NCBI GenBank assembly: GCA_021786555.1
Contig: JAJYNB010000396.1
Location: forward strand, 1 to 11,735
Direction of reading: 5' to 3'
DNA: 11,735 nt
Source: Bacillota bacterium
Lineage (GTDB): Bacteria; Bacillota; Desulfitobacteriia; Desulfitobacteriales; JAJXUE01
Positions 1 to 6,865 of the stretch are shown piece by piece (the first letter of the stretch is position 1; each line of letters begins with the position of its first letter). The position numbers and the translations under genes are program-made. Below the pieces are notes generated by a model. That model saw only the letters and a program-made list of their open reading frames with translations. It made no database searches and had not been told where the DNA came from.

Positions 1-1228
1 GCCCCAGTACCCAATAGCTTACCCCCCGCAGGCCGTATTTGTTGACCAGCTTATACTTGGCGTCTACACTGCGGGCATCCTCAAACCAGACTTCATGTTC
101 CCGGCCGTTGCCATCGGTATAGCGGAAATAGGGTGATTGCAGGGTTTCGTCATAGCTGATGCTCACTCCGTGCACCGCTGCCAGCTGTATCGCCTCCTGG
201 GGACTGACCGTTCGGGCCCAATGGCCGCCGGGGACATAGGGAAGAGTCCAGTCATACCCGTACAAGGGCATACCCATAAGTATTTTTTTGCGCGGAATGG
301 CGGTTACAGCATAATTCAGCACTTCCTGCACCTTATTGATAGGCGCTACAGCGTAGGGCGGCCCGCCGGACCAACCCCACTCATAAGTCATGATTACCAC
401 ATAATCGGCAATCCGGCCGTGGGCCCGGTAGTCATGGGCCCCATACCACTCACCTGTCTGCCAGTCCCCGGTCTTTGGTGCCAGGGCTGTGGAGAAAGGA
501 TAGCCCGCTGCCCGCATTCGGTTAGCCACAACGTCCAGGAAGTTGTTCAAGAGTTGGCGGTCCTCCGGCCTTACCCGCTCGAAGTCGATATTAAGCCCAT
601 AGTAGTCCCTTGAACGCAGGTGAACAAATATATTCTGAATCAAGCGCTCTTTCACCAAGGGCTCGACCATCACTGCATGGGCCAAGTCAGGGCTGAAATT
701 ACTGCCGTCGAAATTGGTCACAACCAATACAGGTGAGACCCCCATAGACCGTGCACTTTCCACAATAGCCCGGTCATCAGGCCCTACGATATCCCCTGCC
801 GGGGTTACGTGATAGCTGAACAGGGTAAGATATGTAAGATCTCTGCCCACATCCAGCACCGGAGCGGTGGGATCCGCTGCGACCGACAGCGGGTCAATGT
901 AGGCGTTGACCTCGACGGTACGGGACGGCCCCCGGGCCACCGGCACCTGAATAACCTGGCCCACCCGCAGCTTGCTGGGGTCAACCCCAGGGTTGACCGC
1001 CATTAGTTCCTGCATCCTTAGCTTGCGGTTCTTGGCAATCAACCACATAGTGTCCCCGGCTTTGATTACATAGGGCACGGTTTGCGCCGGAATGACAATG
1101 GTCTGCCCCGGCACCAAATTATTGGGGTTAGGTATTTTGTTAACCCTGGCAATCTCACCGGGCACCATGCCGAAGCGGCGGCCGATGGACCAAAGGTTGT
1201 CGCCAGGCCTGACTACATAAATCTGCAC
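1..1228 (-). CDS. sleL: LysM-GH18 spore cortex-lytic enzyme (SleL/YaaH family), C-terminus cut by window edge
   Basis: This is probably a spore peptidoglycan hydrolase (N-acetylglucosaminidase type) that digests cortex during germination. Two LysM peptidoglycan-binding domains lie at residues 2-47 (VRPGDNLWSIGRRFG) and 52-97 (IKAGDTMWLIAKN), followed by a GH18 barrel from about 105. The catalytic strand reads GLNIDFE (211-217), giving Asp215 and the proton donor Glu217; an Asn sits where classical chitinases have the first Asp, as in SleL-type proteins. MTYEWGWSGG (280-289) and the terminal strand GLRGVSYWVLG also fit the family. There is no signal peptide, which is normal for SleL/YaaH proteins packaged into spores. 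409 codons are present, against about 430 in relatives, so only some 15-20 residues are missing. GTG at 1228 is the only possible start: an in-frame TAA lies 10 codons upstream with no other start codon between. The enzyme family is secure; the exact bond cleaved is inferred. Confidence 0.9.
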   Translation of the reverse strand, partial: MQIYVVRPGDNLWSIGRRFGMVPGEIARVNKIPNPNNLVPGQTIVIPAQTVPYVIKAGDTMWLIAKNRKLRMQELMAVNPGVDPSKLRVGQVIQVPVARGPSRTVEVNAYIDPLSVAADPTAPVLDVGRDLTYLTLFSYHVTPAGDIVGPDDRAIVESARSMGVSPVLVVTNFDGSNFSPDLAHAVMVEPLVKERLIQNIFVHLRSRDYYGLNIDFERVRPEDRQLLNNFLDVVANRMRAAGYPFSTALAPKTGDWQTGEWYGAHDYRAHGRIADYVVIMTYEWGWSGGPPYAVAPINKVQEVLNYAVTAIPRKKILMGMPLYGYDWTLPYVPGGHWARTVSPQEAIQLAAVHGVSISYDETLQSPYFRYTDGNGREHEVWFEDARSVDAKYKLVNKYGLRGVSYWVLG

Positions 1229-1235
1229 ACTTTCG

Positions 1236-1241
1236 CCTCCC
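1236..1241 (-). promoter_or_regulatory. Ribosome binding site fixing the GTG start of the sleL-like gene
   Basis: On the minus strand GGGAGG lies 7 nt before the GTG at 1228. A second, stronger-looking AAGGAGG is at 1251-1257, but no usable in-frame start follows it at normal spacing, so the proximal site and GTG are preferred. Confidence 0.7.
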
Positions 1242-1294
1242 GCAGAATATCCTCCTTAACAAAATATTCAGATGCGGGGGCCAAATGTACACAG

Positions 1295-1303
1295 ATTTTA
1301 GCA
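1295..1303 (-). promoter_or_regulatory. Candidate extended -10 promoter for the sleL-like gene
   Basis: On the minus strand TGCTAAAAT matches an extended -10 (TGnTATAAT, one mismatch), about 65-75 nt upstream of the GTG start. There is no good -35 hexamer 17-18 nt upstream. A sporulation sigma factor would be expected for this gene, but I found no convincing sigma-E, sigma-G or sigma-K pair. Low confidence. Confidence 0.25.
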
Positions 1304-1321
1304 AAAACCCTTGAAACCTAA

Positions 1322-1356
1322 CAGAAAAGGACCGAGGTGTTTTGGCCAAGGTCCTT
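1322..1356 (-). terminator. Probable intrinsic terminator after the DEAD-box helicase gene
   Basis: Read on the minus strand, AAGGACC (1356-1350) pairs with GGTCCTT (1333-1327), a 7-bp stem. Two further GG/CC pairs can form inside across a small internal bubble. The stem runs into TTTTCTGTT, an imperfect U-tract. It lies 65 nt past the helicase stop and upstream of the sleL-like gene, so it would end the cinA-helicase transcript. The stem is modest and the U-tract is interrupted. Confidence 0.55.
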
Positions 1357-1420
1357 GAACTTGAGTCAACACGACGGTTCTTTTTGGCTCACGGGTATTA
1401 ACTTGCAGCAGGCCCTGCGC

Positions 1421-3022
1421 CTAAGAGCGGGCTTTGGCCGGCTCCACGCTGACTTTTTTGCCTTTGATCAGGTTGTGGTGCATGGTATACATGACCCTGG
1501 CCGCCACATCTTCGGGAACTTCCACAAAGGTGAACTTATCGTAGATATTGATCATCCCGATAATGTTGCCGGGGATGTTGGCCTCTTCCGCGATGGCCCG
1601 CACGATATCCTGGGGCTTGATCTGATTGGAGCGGCCAATATTGATGAACAGCCGTACCATGCCCTGCCTGGCCCCGGTGTTGCCGAAGTTGATCTCTTCT
1701 TCCGCTTCAATTTCCGGTTCCCGCGCATCCAGGCCTTCCACCGCGTATTTTAGGGCAGCTGCGGCAACCTCAACTGAATCGTACTCTTCCATGAGCTCGG
1801 TTACCAGGTTGCGGTAAGATGTCAAATGACCTTCCCCCATGATCTTCACCAGATGTCCGCGCAGGGCTTCCAACTGGCGCTCCGCCAAATCTGCCTGAGT
1901 GGGCAGTTCCTGCCGGCGGATGCGGGTTTTCACCAAGTTCTCAATCAGGCGCAGCTGACGGTATTCCCTGGGTGTTACCAGAGTAACGGCCTGGCCCTTT
2001 TTCCCTGCTCTCCCGGTACGGCCGATGCGGTGTACGTAGGACTCGGGGTCTTGGGGAATATCATAATTGATCACATGGGTGACGTTTTCAATGTCCAGCC
2101 CCCTTGCCGCCACATCTGTGGCCACCAAGAGCTCGGCTTTCCCCTCCCGGAACCGTTTCATCACCCGGTCCCGCTGGGTCTGGCTCAAGTCCCCGTGCAA
2201 TCCGTTGGCAAAATATCCTCTGCTCTCCAGAGCAGCTACCAGTTCATCGACCCCGCGCTTGGTACGGCAGAAAATGATAGCCTGGCGGATATCTTCCATA
2301 TCAATTACCCGGGCGAGGGCATCCACCTTGCTCTTGTCCCTGGCTTCATAAAACACTTGGTCAATCTGCGGCACAGTCAGTTCATCCCGGCTCACGGAAA
2401 TGGTGACCGGGTTTTTCATAAATTTACCGGCAAGCTTGCGAATCTCATAGGGCATGGTAGCGGAGAACAGCAGGGTCTGCCGGTCCTCCGGCGTCTTGCT
2501 CAGGATACTCTCGATATCTTCAATGAAGCCCATGTCCAGCATCTCATCTGCTTCGTCCAAGACCACGAACTTGATATGCTGGAGTTTCAGTGTACCGCGG
2601 TTTAGATGGTCTAAAACCCTGCCCGGTGTGCCGATGGCTACGTGAGCTCCGAAGCGCAGGGCGCGGATTTGCCTGTCGATAGGCTGACCACCGTAAATCG
2701 GTACTGTTTTGATGTGTTTATGCCTACCGATTTTAGCCATCTCTTCAGAGACCTGGATAGCCAATTCCCGGGTAGGGGCCAGGATAATAGCCTGTACCTG
2801 GTTAAACCGGGGGTTGATCAGCTCCACGATGGGAATGCCGAAAGCTGCAGTTTTACCTGTCCCTGTCTGGGCCTGGCCTAAAACGTCAGTTCCTTCCAGA
2901 ATTACCGGAATGACCTGGGCTTGAATCGGGGAAGGTTCCTCGAAGCCCATATCGGAAACAGCCTGAAAAACTTGGCGGCTCAGCTCAAGCTCGCCAAAAA
3001 AGTTGGTTCTGGTTTCTGTCAT
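1421..3022 (-). CDS. deaD: DEAD-box ATP-dependent RNA helicase with DbpA-type RNA-binding domain
   Basis: An ATP-driven RNA helicase of the DeaD/CshA/DbpA group (533 aa), likely acting in ribosome assembly or mRNA remodelling in the cytoplasm. All core motifs are visible: Q motif around 27-42, motif I AQTGTGKT (51-58), Ia PTRELAIQ, Ib TPGRVLDH, DEAD (156-159), SAT (187-189), IV IIFCRTKR, V ATDVAARGLD and VI HRIGRTGR (331-338). An acidic linker (about 432-445) leads to a C-terminal domain from about 455 (MVRLFINIGRSNQIKP...) of the DbpA RNA-binding type, which in DbpA/YxiN binds a 23S rRNA hairpin. Whether this protein has that specificity cannot be told from sequence. The gene starts 21 nt after the cinA stop. 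Its AAAGGAG lies right behind that stop but about 14 nt from the ATG, longer than optimal, and no alternative in-frame start exists. Cotranscription with cinA is likely. Confidence 0.95.
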   Translation of the reverse strand: MTETRTNFFGELELSRQVFQAVSDMGFEEPSPIQAQVIPVILEGTDVLGQAQTGTGKTAAFGIPIVELINPRFNQVQAIILAPTRELAIQVSEEMAKIGRHKHIKTVPIYGGQPIDRQIRALRFGAHVAIGTPGRVLDHLNRGTLKLQHIKFVVLDEADEMLDMGFIEDIESILSKTPEDRQTLLFSATMPYEIRKLAGKFMKNPVTISVSRDELTVPQIDQVFYEARDKSKVDALARVIDMEDIRQAIIFCRTKRGVDELVAALESRGYFANGLHGDLSQTQRDRVMKRFREGKAELLVATDVAARGLDIENVTHVINYDIPQDPESYVHRIGRTGRAGKKGQAVTLVTPREYRQLRLIENLVKTRIRRQELPTQADLAERQLEALRGHLVKIMGEGHLTSYRNLVTELMEEYDSVEVAAAALKYAVEGLDAREPEIEAEEEINFGNTGARQGMVRLFINIGRSNQIKPQDIVRAIAEEANIPGNIIGMINIYDKFTFVEVPEDVAARVMYTMHHNLIKGKKVSVEPAKARS

Positions 3023-3043
3023 GTAGTTTAATGAATCTCCTTT

Positions 3044-4297
3044 CTAATTGGCCCTACCCTGCATCAGGTAAAGCCGGACCCAGTTCAGGGCCCCGTTAAC
3101 GGTTAAGGCGCGAATCCCCTCGCGATTGCCAAAGAAATTAAAGGATTGAGTTTGTGTTCCCTCTGGCGTTGCCAGCCCTACATACACCAACCCAACGGGT
3201 TTTTCCTCTGAACTCCCGCCAGGGCCTGCAATGCCGGTAGAGGAAACGGCCAAATCGGTTCCGGCCTTCAGTCTGGCCCCTGCCGCCATCTCTTCGGCGG
3301 TCTGGGCGCTGACTGCACCATATTTTTCCAGAGTTTCGCGACTCACTCCCAACAGCTTGTGCTTTAAATCGTTACTGTAGGTGTTAAACCCGCCTAGGTA
3401 ATAGGCAGAGCTTCCGGCAACCGCTGTAATTGCCCCGCCGATCAATCCCCCCGTACAGGATTCGGCGGTTGAGATGGTCATGCCTGCCCTGGAGAGCAGT
3501 TCACCAACCGCTGCAGCCATAGTGAGATTGCCGCCGGCAAAAATCTTGTCTCCCAATTTGTGCCTGATTTTCTCCTCCAGGTCCCAAATCCCCTGCCACG
3601 CTTCCTGTTCGCTGGAAGCCGCGGCTGAGATACGCACATGGAGTTCGGCAGTCTTAGCCAATAGAGCAACGGTCGGGTTTGTTTGCCCTATTAGCAGCCT
3701 GTCGAGGATTTCATCAACCATGGCCTCGCTCATGCCGAAAATCTTGAGCACTCTTGTTTTGATAAACTCCGGAGCTGATTTGGTTTTATCCTTTAAGTAA
3801 GGTTCCACCGTCTCCTCAAACATTGGGCGCATTTCAGCAGGTGGACCAGGGAGAATGACTATGATCTGGTCCCCTTTTTCCACGAGAGCGCCGGGAGCAG
3901 TACCAAGGTGGTTGGGAATCACCTTGCTGCCCGTAGGAAAATAGGCCTGCTTCAGGTTGCTCTCGGGCATGTCCCGCCCCAATTTGACGAAAAACGCTTT
4001 AACCCGTTCCAGACTTTCCGCGTGAACCTCCTGTTCCAGATCCCATACCCTGCATACCGCCTGTTTGGTCAAGTCATCGACAGTAGGACCCAAGCCCCCG
4101 GTGGTTATCACCAGGTCGGCCCGGTCCAGGGCGGTGCGCAAAACCTGTTCCATCCTCTCCGCATTATCGCCGACGGTTGTATGGTAATAAACATTGATGC
4201 CGAGGGAAGAAAGCTTTTGCGACAAGTAATAGGCGTTGGTATTTAAGGTCTGGCCCAGAAGCAGCTCGGTTCCGGTTGAAATCAATTCGGCCTTCAC
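3044..4297 (-). CDS. cinA: CinA: nicotinamide-nucleotide amidase with MoCF-like N-terminal domain
   Basis: This is a full-length two-domain CinA (417 aa). The N-terminal COG1058/MoCF-like domain (1 to about 170) carries STGTELLLGQTLNTN (7-21) and TTGGLGPTVDD (65-75); in characterised relatives this type has ADP-ribose pyrophosphatase activity. The C-terminal domain (about 255-413) is the NMN deamidase (PncC-type), which converts nicotinamide mononucleotide to nicotinate mononucleotide for NAD recycling. It shows TAESCTGG (277-284, Ser280 the expected nucleophile) and GIAGPGG (355-361). GTG at 4297 is the start, preceded by AAGGTGG at about 9 nt. A terminator upstream separates it from the FtsH-like gene, so its promoter should lie in 4298-4438, but I saw no clear -35/-10 pair. 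Firmicute cinA is often followed by recA; here a helicase gene follows. The competence link suggested by the name is not testable here. Confidence 0.96.
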   Translation of the reverse strand: MKAELISTGTELLLGQTLNTNAYYLSQKLSSLGINVYYHTTVGDNAERMEQVLRTALDRADLVITTGGLGPTVDDLTKQAVCRVWDLEQEVHAESLERVKAFFVKLGRDMPESNLKQAYFPTGSKVIPNHLGTAPGALVEKGDQIIVILPGPPAEMRPMFEETVEPYLKDKTKSAPEFIKTRVLKIFGMSEAMVDEILDRLLIGQTNPTVALLAKTAELHVRISAAASSEQEAWQGIWDLEEKIRHKLGDKIFAGGNLTMAAAVGELLSRAGMTISTAESCTGGLIGGAITAVAGSSAYYLGGFNTYSNDLKHKLLGVSRETLEKYGAVSAQTAEEMAAGARLKAGTDLAVSSTGIAGPGGSSEEKPVGLVYVGLATPEGTQTQSFNFFGNREGIRALTVNGALNWVRLYLMQGRAN

Positions 4298-4439
4298 GCT
4301 ATTTTACCACCTTCCTTGGTATGCTGCAATCTTAACACCAACACTATCACTATTATGTCCCGCAGGAAACAGGTTCGCCTCAATTTTTTGTCAGTAGGTT
4401 ATTATTTTCCCCTCCCAAAACGTTAAATCTGAGTGGGTT

Positions 4440-4483
4440 AAAAAAGAGGATGCCCAACAGCCTTCAGGCTATCAGGCATCCTC
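4440..4483 (-). terminator. Intrinsic terminator of the FtsH-like operon
   Basis: Read on the minus strand, GAGGATGCC (4483-4475) pairs perfectly with GGCATCCTC (4454-4446), and a nested AGCC-TGAA-GGCT hairpin (4470-4459) forms within. Six U residues follow directly (4445-4440). It starts 20 nt past the FtsH-like stop codon. This is a textbook Rho-independent terminator and separates that operon from cinA. Confidence 0.92.
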
Positions 4484-4502
4484 GCTTAAATCTGTTACTG
4501 CC

Positions 4503-5990
4503 TCAACTGGCAGCTTTCAGGCTATTCAAGCACTGGCGCAGTTCATCACCCGTAATGTTTTCTTTGTCCTCAAGAATCTTTACTATTTCCTGAAAGGCCG
4601 TCAGGTGCTCCTGCAACAGTATGCGAGTTCTCTCTTCCAGTTCGCGCAGAATTTCCGTCGAGGCGTCATGCAGCTTTTCCTGGGGCAATTGTTCCAGTTC
4701 CACTACCCCAAGGGAGGACATCCCTGCCGAAATCATGTGCCTGACAAGGTTCATTGTCTGTCCATAATCTCCAGCAGCTCCGGTGCTGCGGTCACCCAAC
4801 ACAATTTCCTCCGCCAGGGCCCCGGCCAGCGCAACCTTGATCTGGTTTTCCAGAGCGGTCTGGGTATAAAGATAGGTGTCGTCTTCAGGGTTGTGGCGCA
4901 CATATCCCAGAGCCTTGCCGCGTGGCCGGATGGTCACGGTTGACACAGAATTCGGGTTGACCAGTTCACCCACCAGCGCATGACCGGCTTCATGGATGGC
5001 TACTCTTTTCAAATCGGAAGGGCTTGGCTTCCGGTCCGATTTTTCCCCCATTATTACTTTGTCAATACCTTCCCGCAAGTGACTCTGGGATATTCTATTA
5101 CACTGTTCCCGCAAGGCGAAAATTGCAGCCTCATTGGTCAGGCTCTCCAGATGGGCCCCGGAAAAACCGAAGGTTTCATGGGCAATCTGCTCCAGGTCCA
5201 CTTCGTCAGCCAAAGGCTTATTGCGGGTATGAATCAGTAAAATCGACTTACGGCCGTCCTTATCGGGCAAATCCACCTTAACCTGACGGTCAAAGCGGCC
5301 GGGGCGCATCAGAGCTGCGTCCAAAGCATCCACCCTGTTGGTGGCCCCTACAACCAAGATTTCCACCTGGCCGTCGCTCTTCATACCGTCCATTTCCACC
5401 AGGAGCTGGTTGAGGGTCTGGTCATACTCATGGTGACTGATGTTGGAACCACGTTTGCCGCCCAGGATATCTATTTCATCTATAAAGATTATGGCGCTGT
5501 TTTTCTTTAATTTCTGGGCCCGTTCCCGGGCCGTTCTGAACAGGGTCCTTACTCTTTCCGCTCCGACACCCGCATACATCTGGATGAACTCACTGCCAGA
5601 TACAGCAAGAAAGACCGAGTCCGTAAAACTTGCCGCGGCTTTGGCCAGGAGAGTTTTTCCGGTTCCCGGGGGTCCGGTCAGCAGAATCCCCTTGAGGGGG
5701 CGAATGCCCAGGCTCTTAATCTTTTCCCGTTCCAGGATAAACTCCAAGGCCTCTTTTAACTCCTGAATGGCAGCGTTCTGCCCGCCAATCATGTCAAAGG
5801 TAAAGTTGGCACTGCCCGTGTACTCCATTTTCCTGGCATTGCCGCCCAGGCCCACGCCGTTGCGGTTGAGCAGGAGCAAAATCGTCCCTGCCAGTGCGGC
5901 CAGAACAAGAAGGGGAAATACGTTATAACCTACAAGGGCTAAAAAGGCCACAACCGCCAACCCTACCCCGAGAAATACTTCTTTAAGCAT
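4503..5990 (-). CDS. Short FtsH-like membrane AAA+ zinc metalloprotease lacking the extracytoplasmic domain
   Basis: A membrane-bound ATP-dependent protease of the FtsH/M41 family (495 aa, against roughly 600-650 for housekeeping FtsH). Two hydrophobic stretches (about 5-20 and 24-42) are split only by GYN, so it should form a tight hairpin; the usual 70-80-residue external domain is absent. The AAA+ core has Walker A GPPGTGKT (106-113), pore motif MYAG (138-141) in place of the common MFVG, Walker B IIFIDE (167-172), and the SRH with arginine-finger candidates Arg229 and Arg232 (MRPGRFDRQ). The protease domain has HEAGH (333-337, zinc ligands and catalytic Glu334) and the third ligand Asp408 (STGAAGD), so both activities look intact. 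The C-terminus (about 440-475) is probably helical or coiled coil. It lies 30 bp after a gene for a small membrane protein, a likely operon, and is closed by a strong terminator. It is probably a specialised paralogue, but the main ftsH is outside this window. Substrates are unknown. Confidence 0.9.
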   Translation of the reverse strand: MLKEVFLGVGLAVVAFLALVGYNVFPLLVLAALAGTILLLLNRNGVGLGGNARKMEYTGSANFTFDMIGGQNAAIQELKEALEFILEREKIKSLGIRPLKGILLTGPPGTGKTLLAKAAASFTDSVFLAVSGSEFIQMYAGVGAERVRTLFRTARERAQKLKKNSAIIFIDEIDILGGKRGSNISHHEYDQTLNQLLVEMDGMKSDGQVEILVVGATNRVDALDAALMRPGRFDRQVKVDLPDKDGRKSILLIHTRNKPLADEVDLEQIAHETFGFSGAHLESLTNEAAIFALREQCNRISQSHLREGIDKVIMGEKSDRKPSPSDLKRVAIHEAGHALVGELVNPNSVSTVTIRPRGKALGYVRHNPEDDTYLYTQTALENQIKVALAGALAEEIVLGDRSTGAAGDYGQTMNLVRHMISAGMSSLGVVELEQLPQEKLHDASTEILRELEERTRILLQEHLTAFQEIVKILEDKENITGDELRQCLNSLKAAS

Positions 5991-6020
5991 ACTTCACCGC
6001 CTTCCAAAAAACCTTCCCGC

Positions 6021-6536
6021 TCACCCGCCGGTTGAAATCAGATTTTTCCCCTGCGGCCGGGGAAACACCTGATACAAGTATTTGTCCCCCTGCTGAAACT
6101 GCAGGTAAATATAGTCCGAATCCATGTAGACTGCGTAACGGTCCAGTTTGGCTCCCTGGGCCGCAGCGTCGATCCCTTTTTCCATAGAAGTAAAATCACC
6201 CTGAACCAGAGCTTCTTCAACGTTAAACCTGACCTTTTCCAGCAGTGCCTGGAGGGCTGGACTTCGGTTGTCCGTTAGTATCAGCCTGGAGTTTCCGGCA
6301 GCCTCCTGCAGCTGACGGCAGGTTTCCTTAAGATTTGGCACAGCCTGAAGCTTTACTTCAATGTTAGAGTCGGACCCCATAATTACCTTGCTCACACCCT
6401 GGACCGCTGCCAATTTGACAGAAACAGGCTGTTCAAGCACAAATTTTTTCCAGGTTAACTGAACGCCAATAAGCGCACCCAGTGTTACCAGCGCCACCAG
6501 AATCACGAACCCTGCCCGCTGCCATTTGAGTTCCAC
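6021..6536 (-). CDS. Single-pass membrane protein of unknown family, operon partner of the FtsH-like protease
   Basis: I do not recognise the family. The 171-aa product has a short basic N-terminus (MELKWQR), one transmembrane helix at about 9-27, and a soluble region of roughly 140 residues. The middle (about 68-115) looks helical (NLKETCRQLQEAAG; SPALQALLEKVRFNVEEAL). The end looks like beta strands rich in aromatics (RYAVYMDSDYIYLQF, then YLYQVFPRPQG). There are no catalytic motifs, and its single Cys (in ETCRQL) forms no motif. The GTG start at 6536 follows a strong AAAGGGGGG at about 7 nt. It is the first gene of a two-gene operon with the FtsH-like protease (30 bp gap, no terminator). 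The context suggests an adaptor, substrate or regulator of that protease, but this is inference only. It is clearly coding: good RBS, tight packing and a plausible amphipathic composition. Confidence 0.75.
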   Translation of the reverse strand: MELKWQRAGFVILVALVTLGALIGVQLTWKKFVLEQPVSVKLAAVQGVSKVIMGSDSNIEVKLQAVPNLKETCRQLQEAAGNSRLILTDNRSPALQALLEKVRFNVEEALVQGDFTSMEKGIDAAAQGAKLDRYAVYMDSDYIYLQFQQGDKYLYQVFPRPQGKNLISTGG

Positions 6537-6613
6537 CGGAATCCCCCCTTTCTATCATGAGTAGATCATTTTACTGGCAAAACAAAAACAGACCAAAAAA
6601 CCTGGCCGAAATT

Positions 6614-6657
6614 TGCAACTTTACATTTTTTGCTTCCAGATTAAGCAAAGTGTTGCA
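6614..6657. repeat. Nested inverted repeat, possible operator or leader hairpin
   Basis: TGCAAC (6614-6619) is complementary to GTTGCA (6652-6657). Inside it TTTGCTT (6629-6635) is complementary to AAGCAAA (6643-6649) around a 7-base loop. It overlaps the region just upstream of the plus TATAAT and would fall in the leader of the minus-strand operon. It could be a repressor site or an RNA hairpin; no U-run suggests termination in either direction. Confidence 0.4.
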
Positions 6658-6683
6658 GCAAGTGTATAATTTTTACTTAAATT

Positions 6684-6692
6684 ATTATAACA
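6684..6692 (-). promoter_or_regulatory. Candidate extended -10 promoter for the membrane-protein/FtsH-like operon
   Basis: On the minus strand TGTTATAAT is a perfect TGn plus TATAAT extended -10. No -35 resembling TTGACA lies 17-18 nt upstream, which extended -10 promoters can tolerate. It predicts a leader of about 140 nt before the GTG at 6536, including the nested inverted repeat. Confidence 0.4.
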
Positions 6693-6865
6693 TAACCTAT
6701 AGATTCTTTTGTTAGTAAACAATTGGTTAAACAGTCTAAAAATCCATTCCACATTTACCTGTCAGAGCTGCGGCACGAGGAAATTGCTTGGTCCCGGCGA
6801 ATAGGAATACTTGATCTTGATCTTGATTTTGGCCCAAATTATTACTTTGAAAAGGAGGGCTCTCC

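Larger units (their letters stand above)
6537..6865. promoter_or_regulatory. Divergent intergenic regulatory region between the FtsH-like operon and the hydrolase
   Basis: These 329 bases have no credible gene. The AT-rich core (6660-6720) holds TATAAT-like hexamers on both strands: TATAAT on plus at 6665-6670 and an extended TGTTATAAT on minus at 6692-6684. Next to it lies a nested inverted repeat (6614-6657). Nearer the hydrolase, CTTGAT is repeated three times in tandem (6810-6827) just before its RBS. Promoters for both divergent units must be here, but none has a clean -35. Confidence 0.6.

Noticed and set aside
137..613. 158-codon plus-strand open frame
   Set aside because: It is antisense to the GH18 domain of the sleL-like gene, which has clear LysM and catalytic motifs in its own frame.
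1243..1262. Sporulation sigma factor promoter before the sleL-like gene (TGAATA resembles a sigma-G -35)
   Set aside because: No matching -10 (CATACTA-like) occurs at proper spacing; it would fall inside the RBS and coding start.
1826..2605. 259-codon plus-strand open frame
   Set aside because: It lies wholly inside the helicase gene on the opposite strand, whose motifs are all conserved. The predicted protein has no recognisable domain.
4298..4438. Promoter candidates for cinA (CATAAT near the middle of the gap, TTGAGG upstream)
   Set aside because: The spacing between them is 20 nt and the -35 match is poor. A promoter is expected here because of the upstream terminator, but none can be placed reliably.
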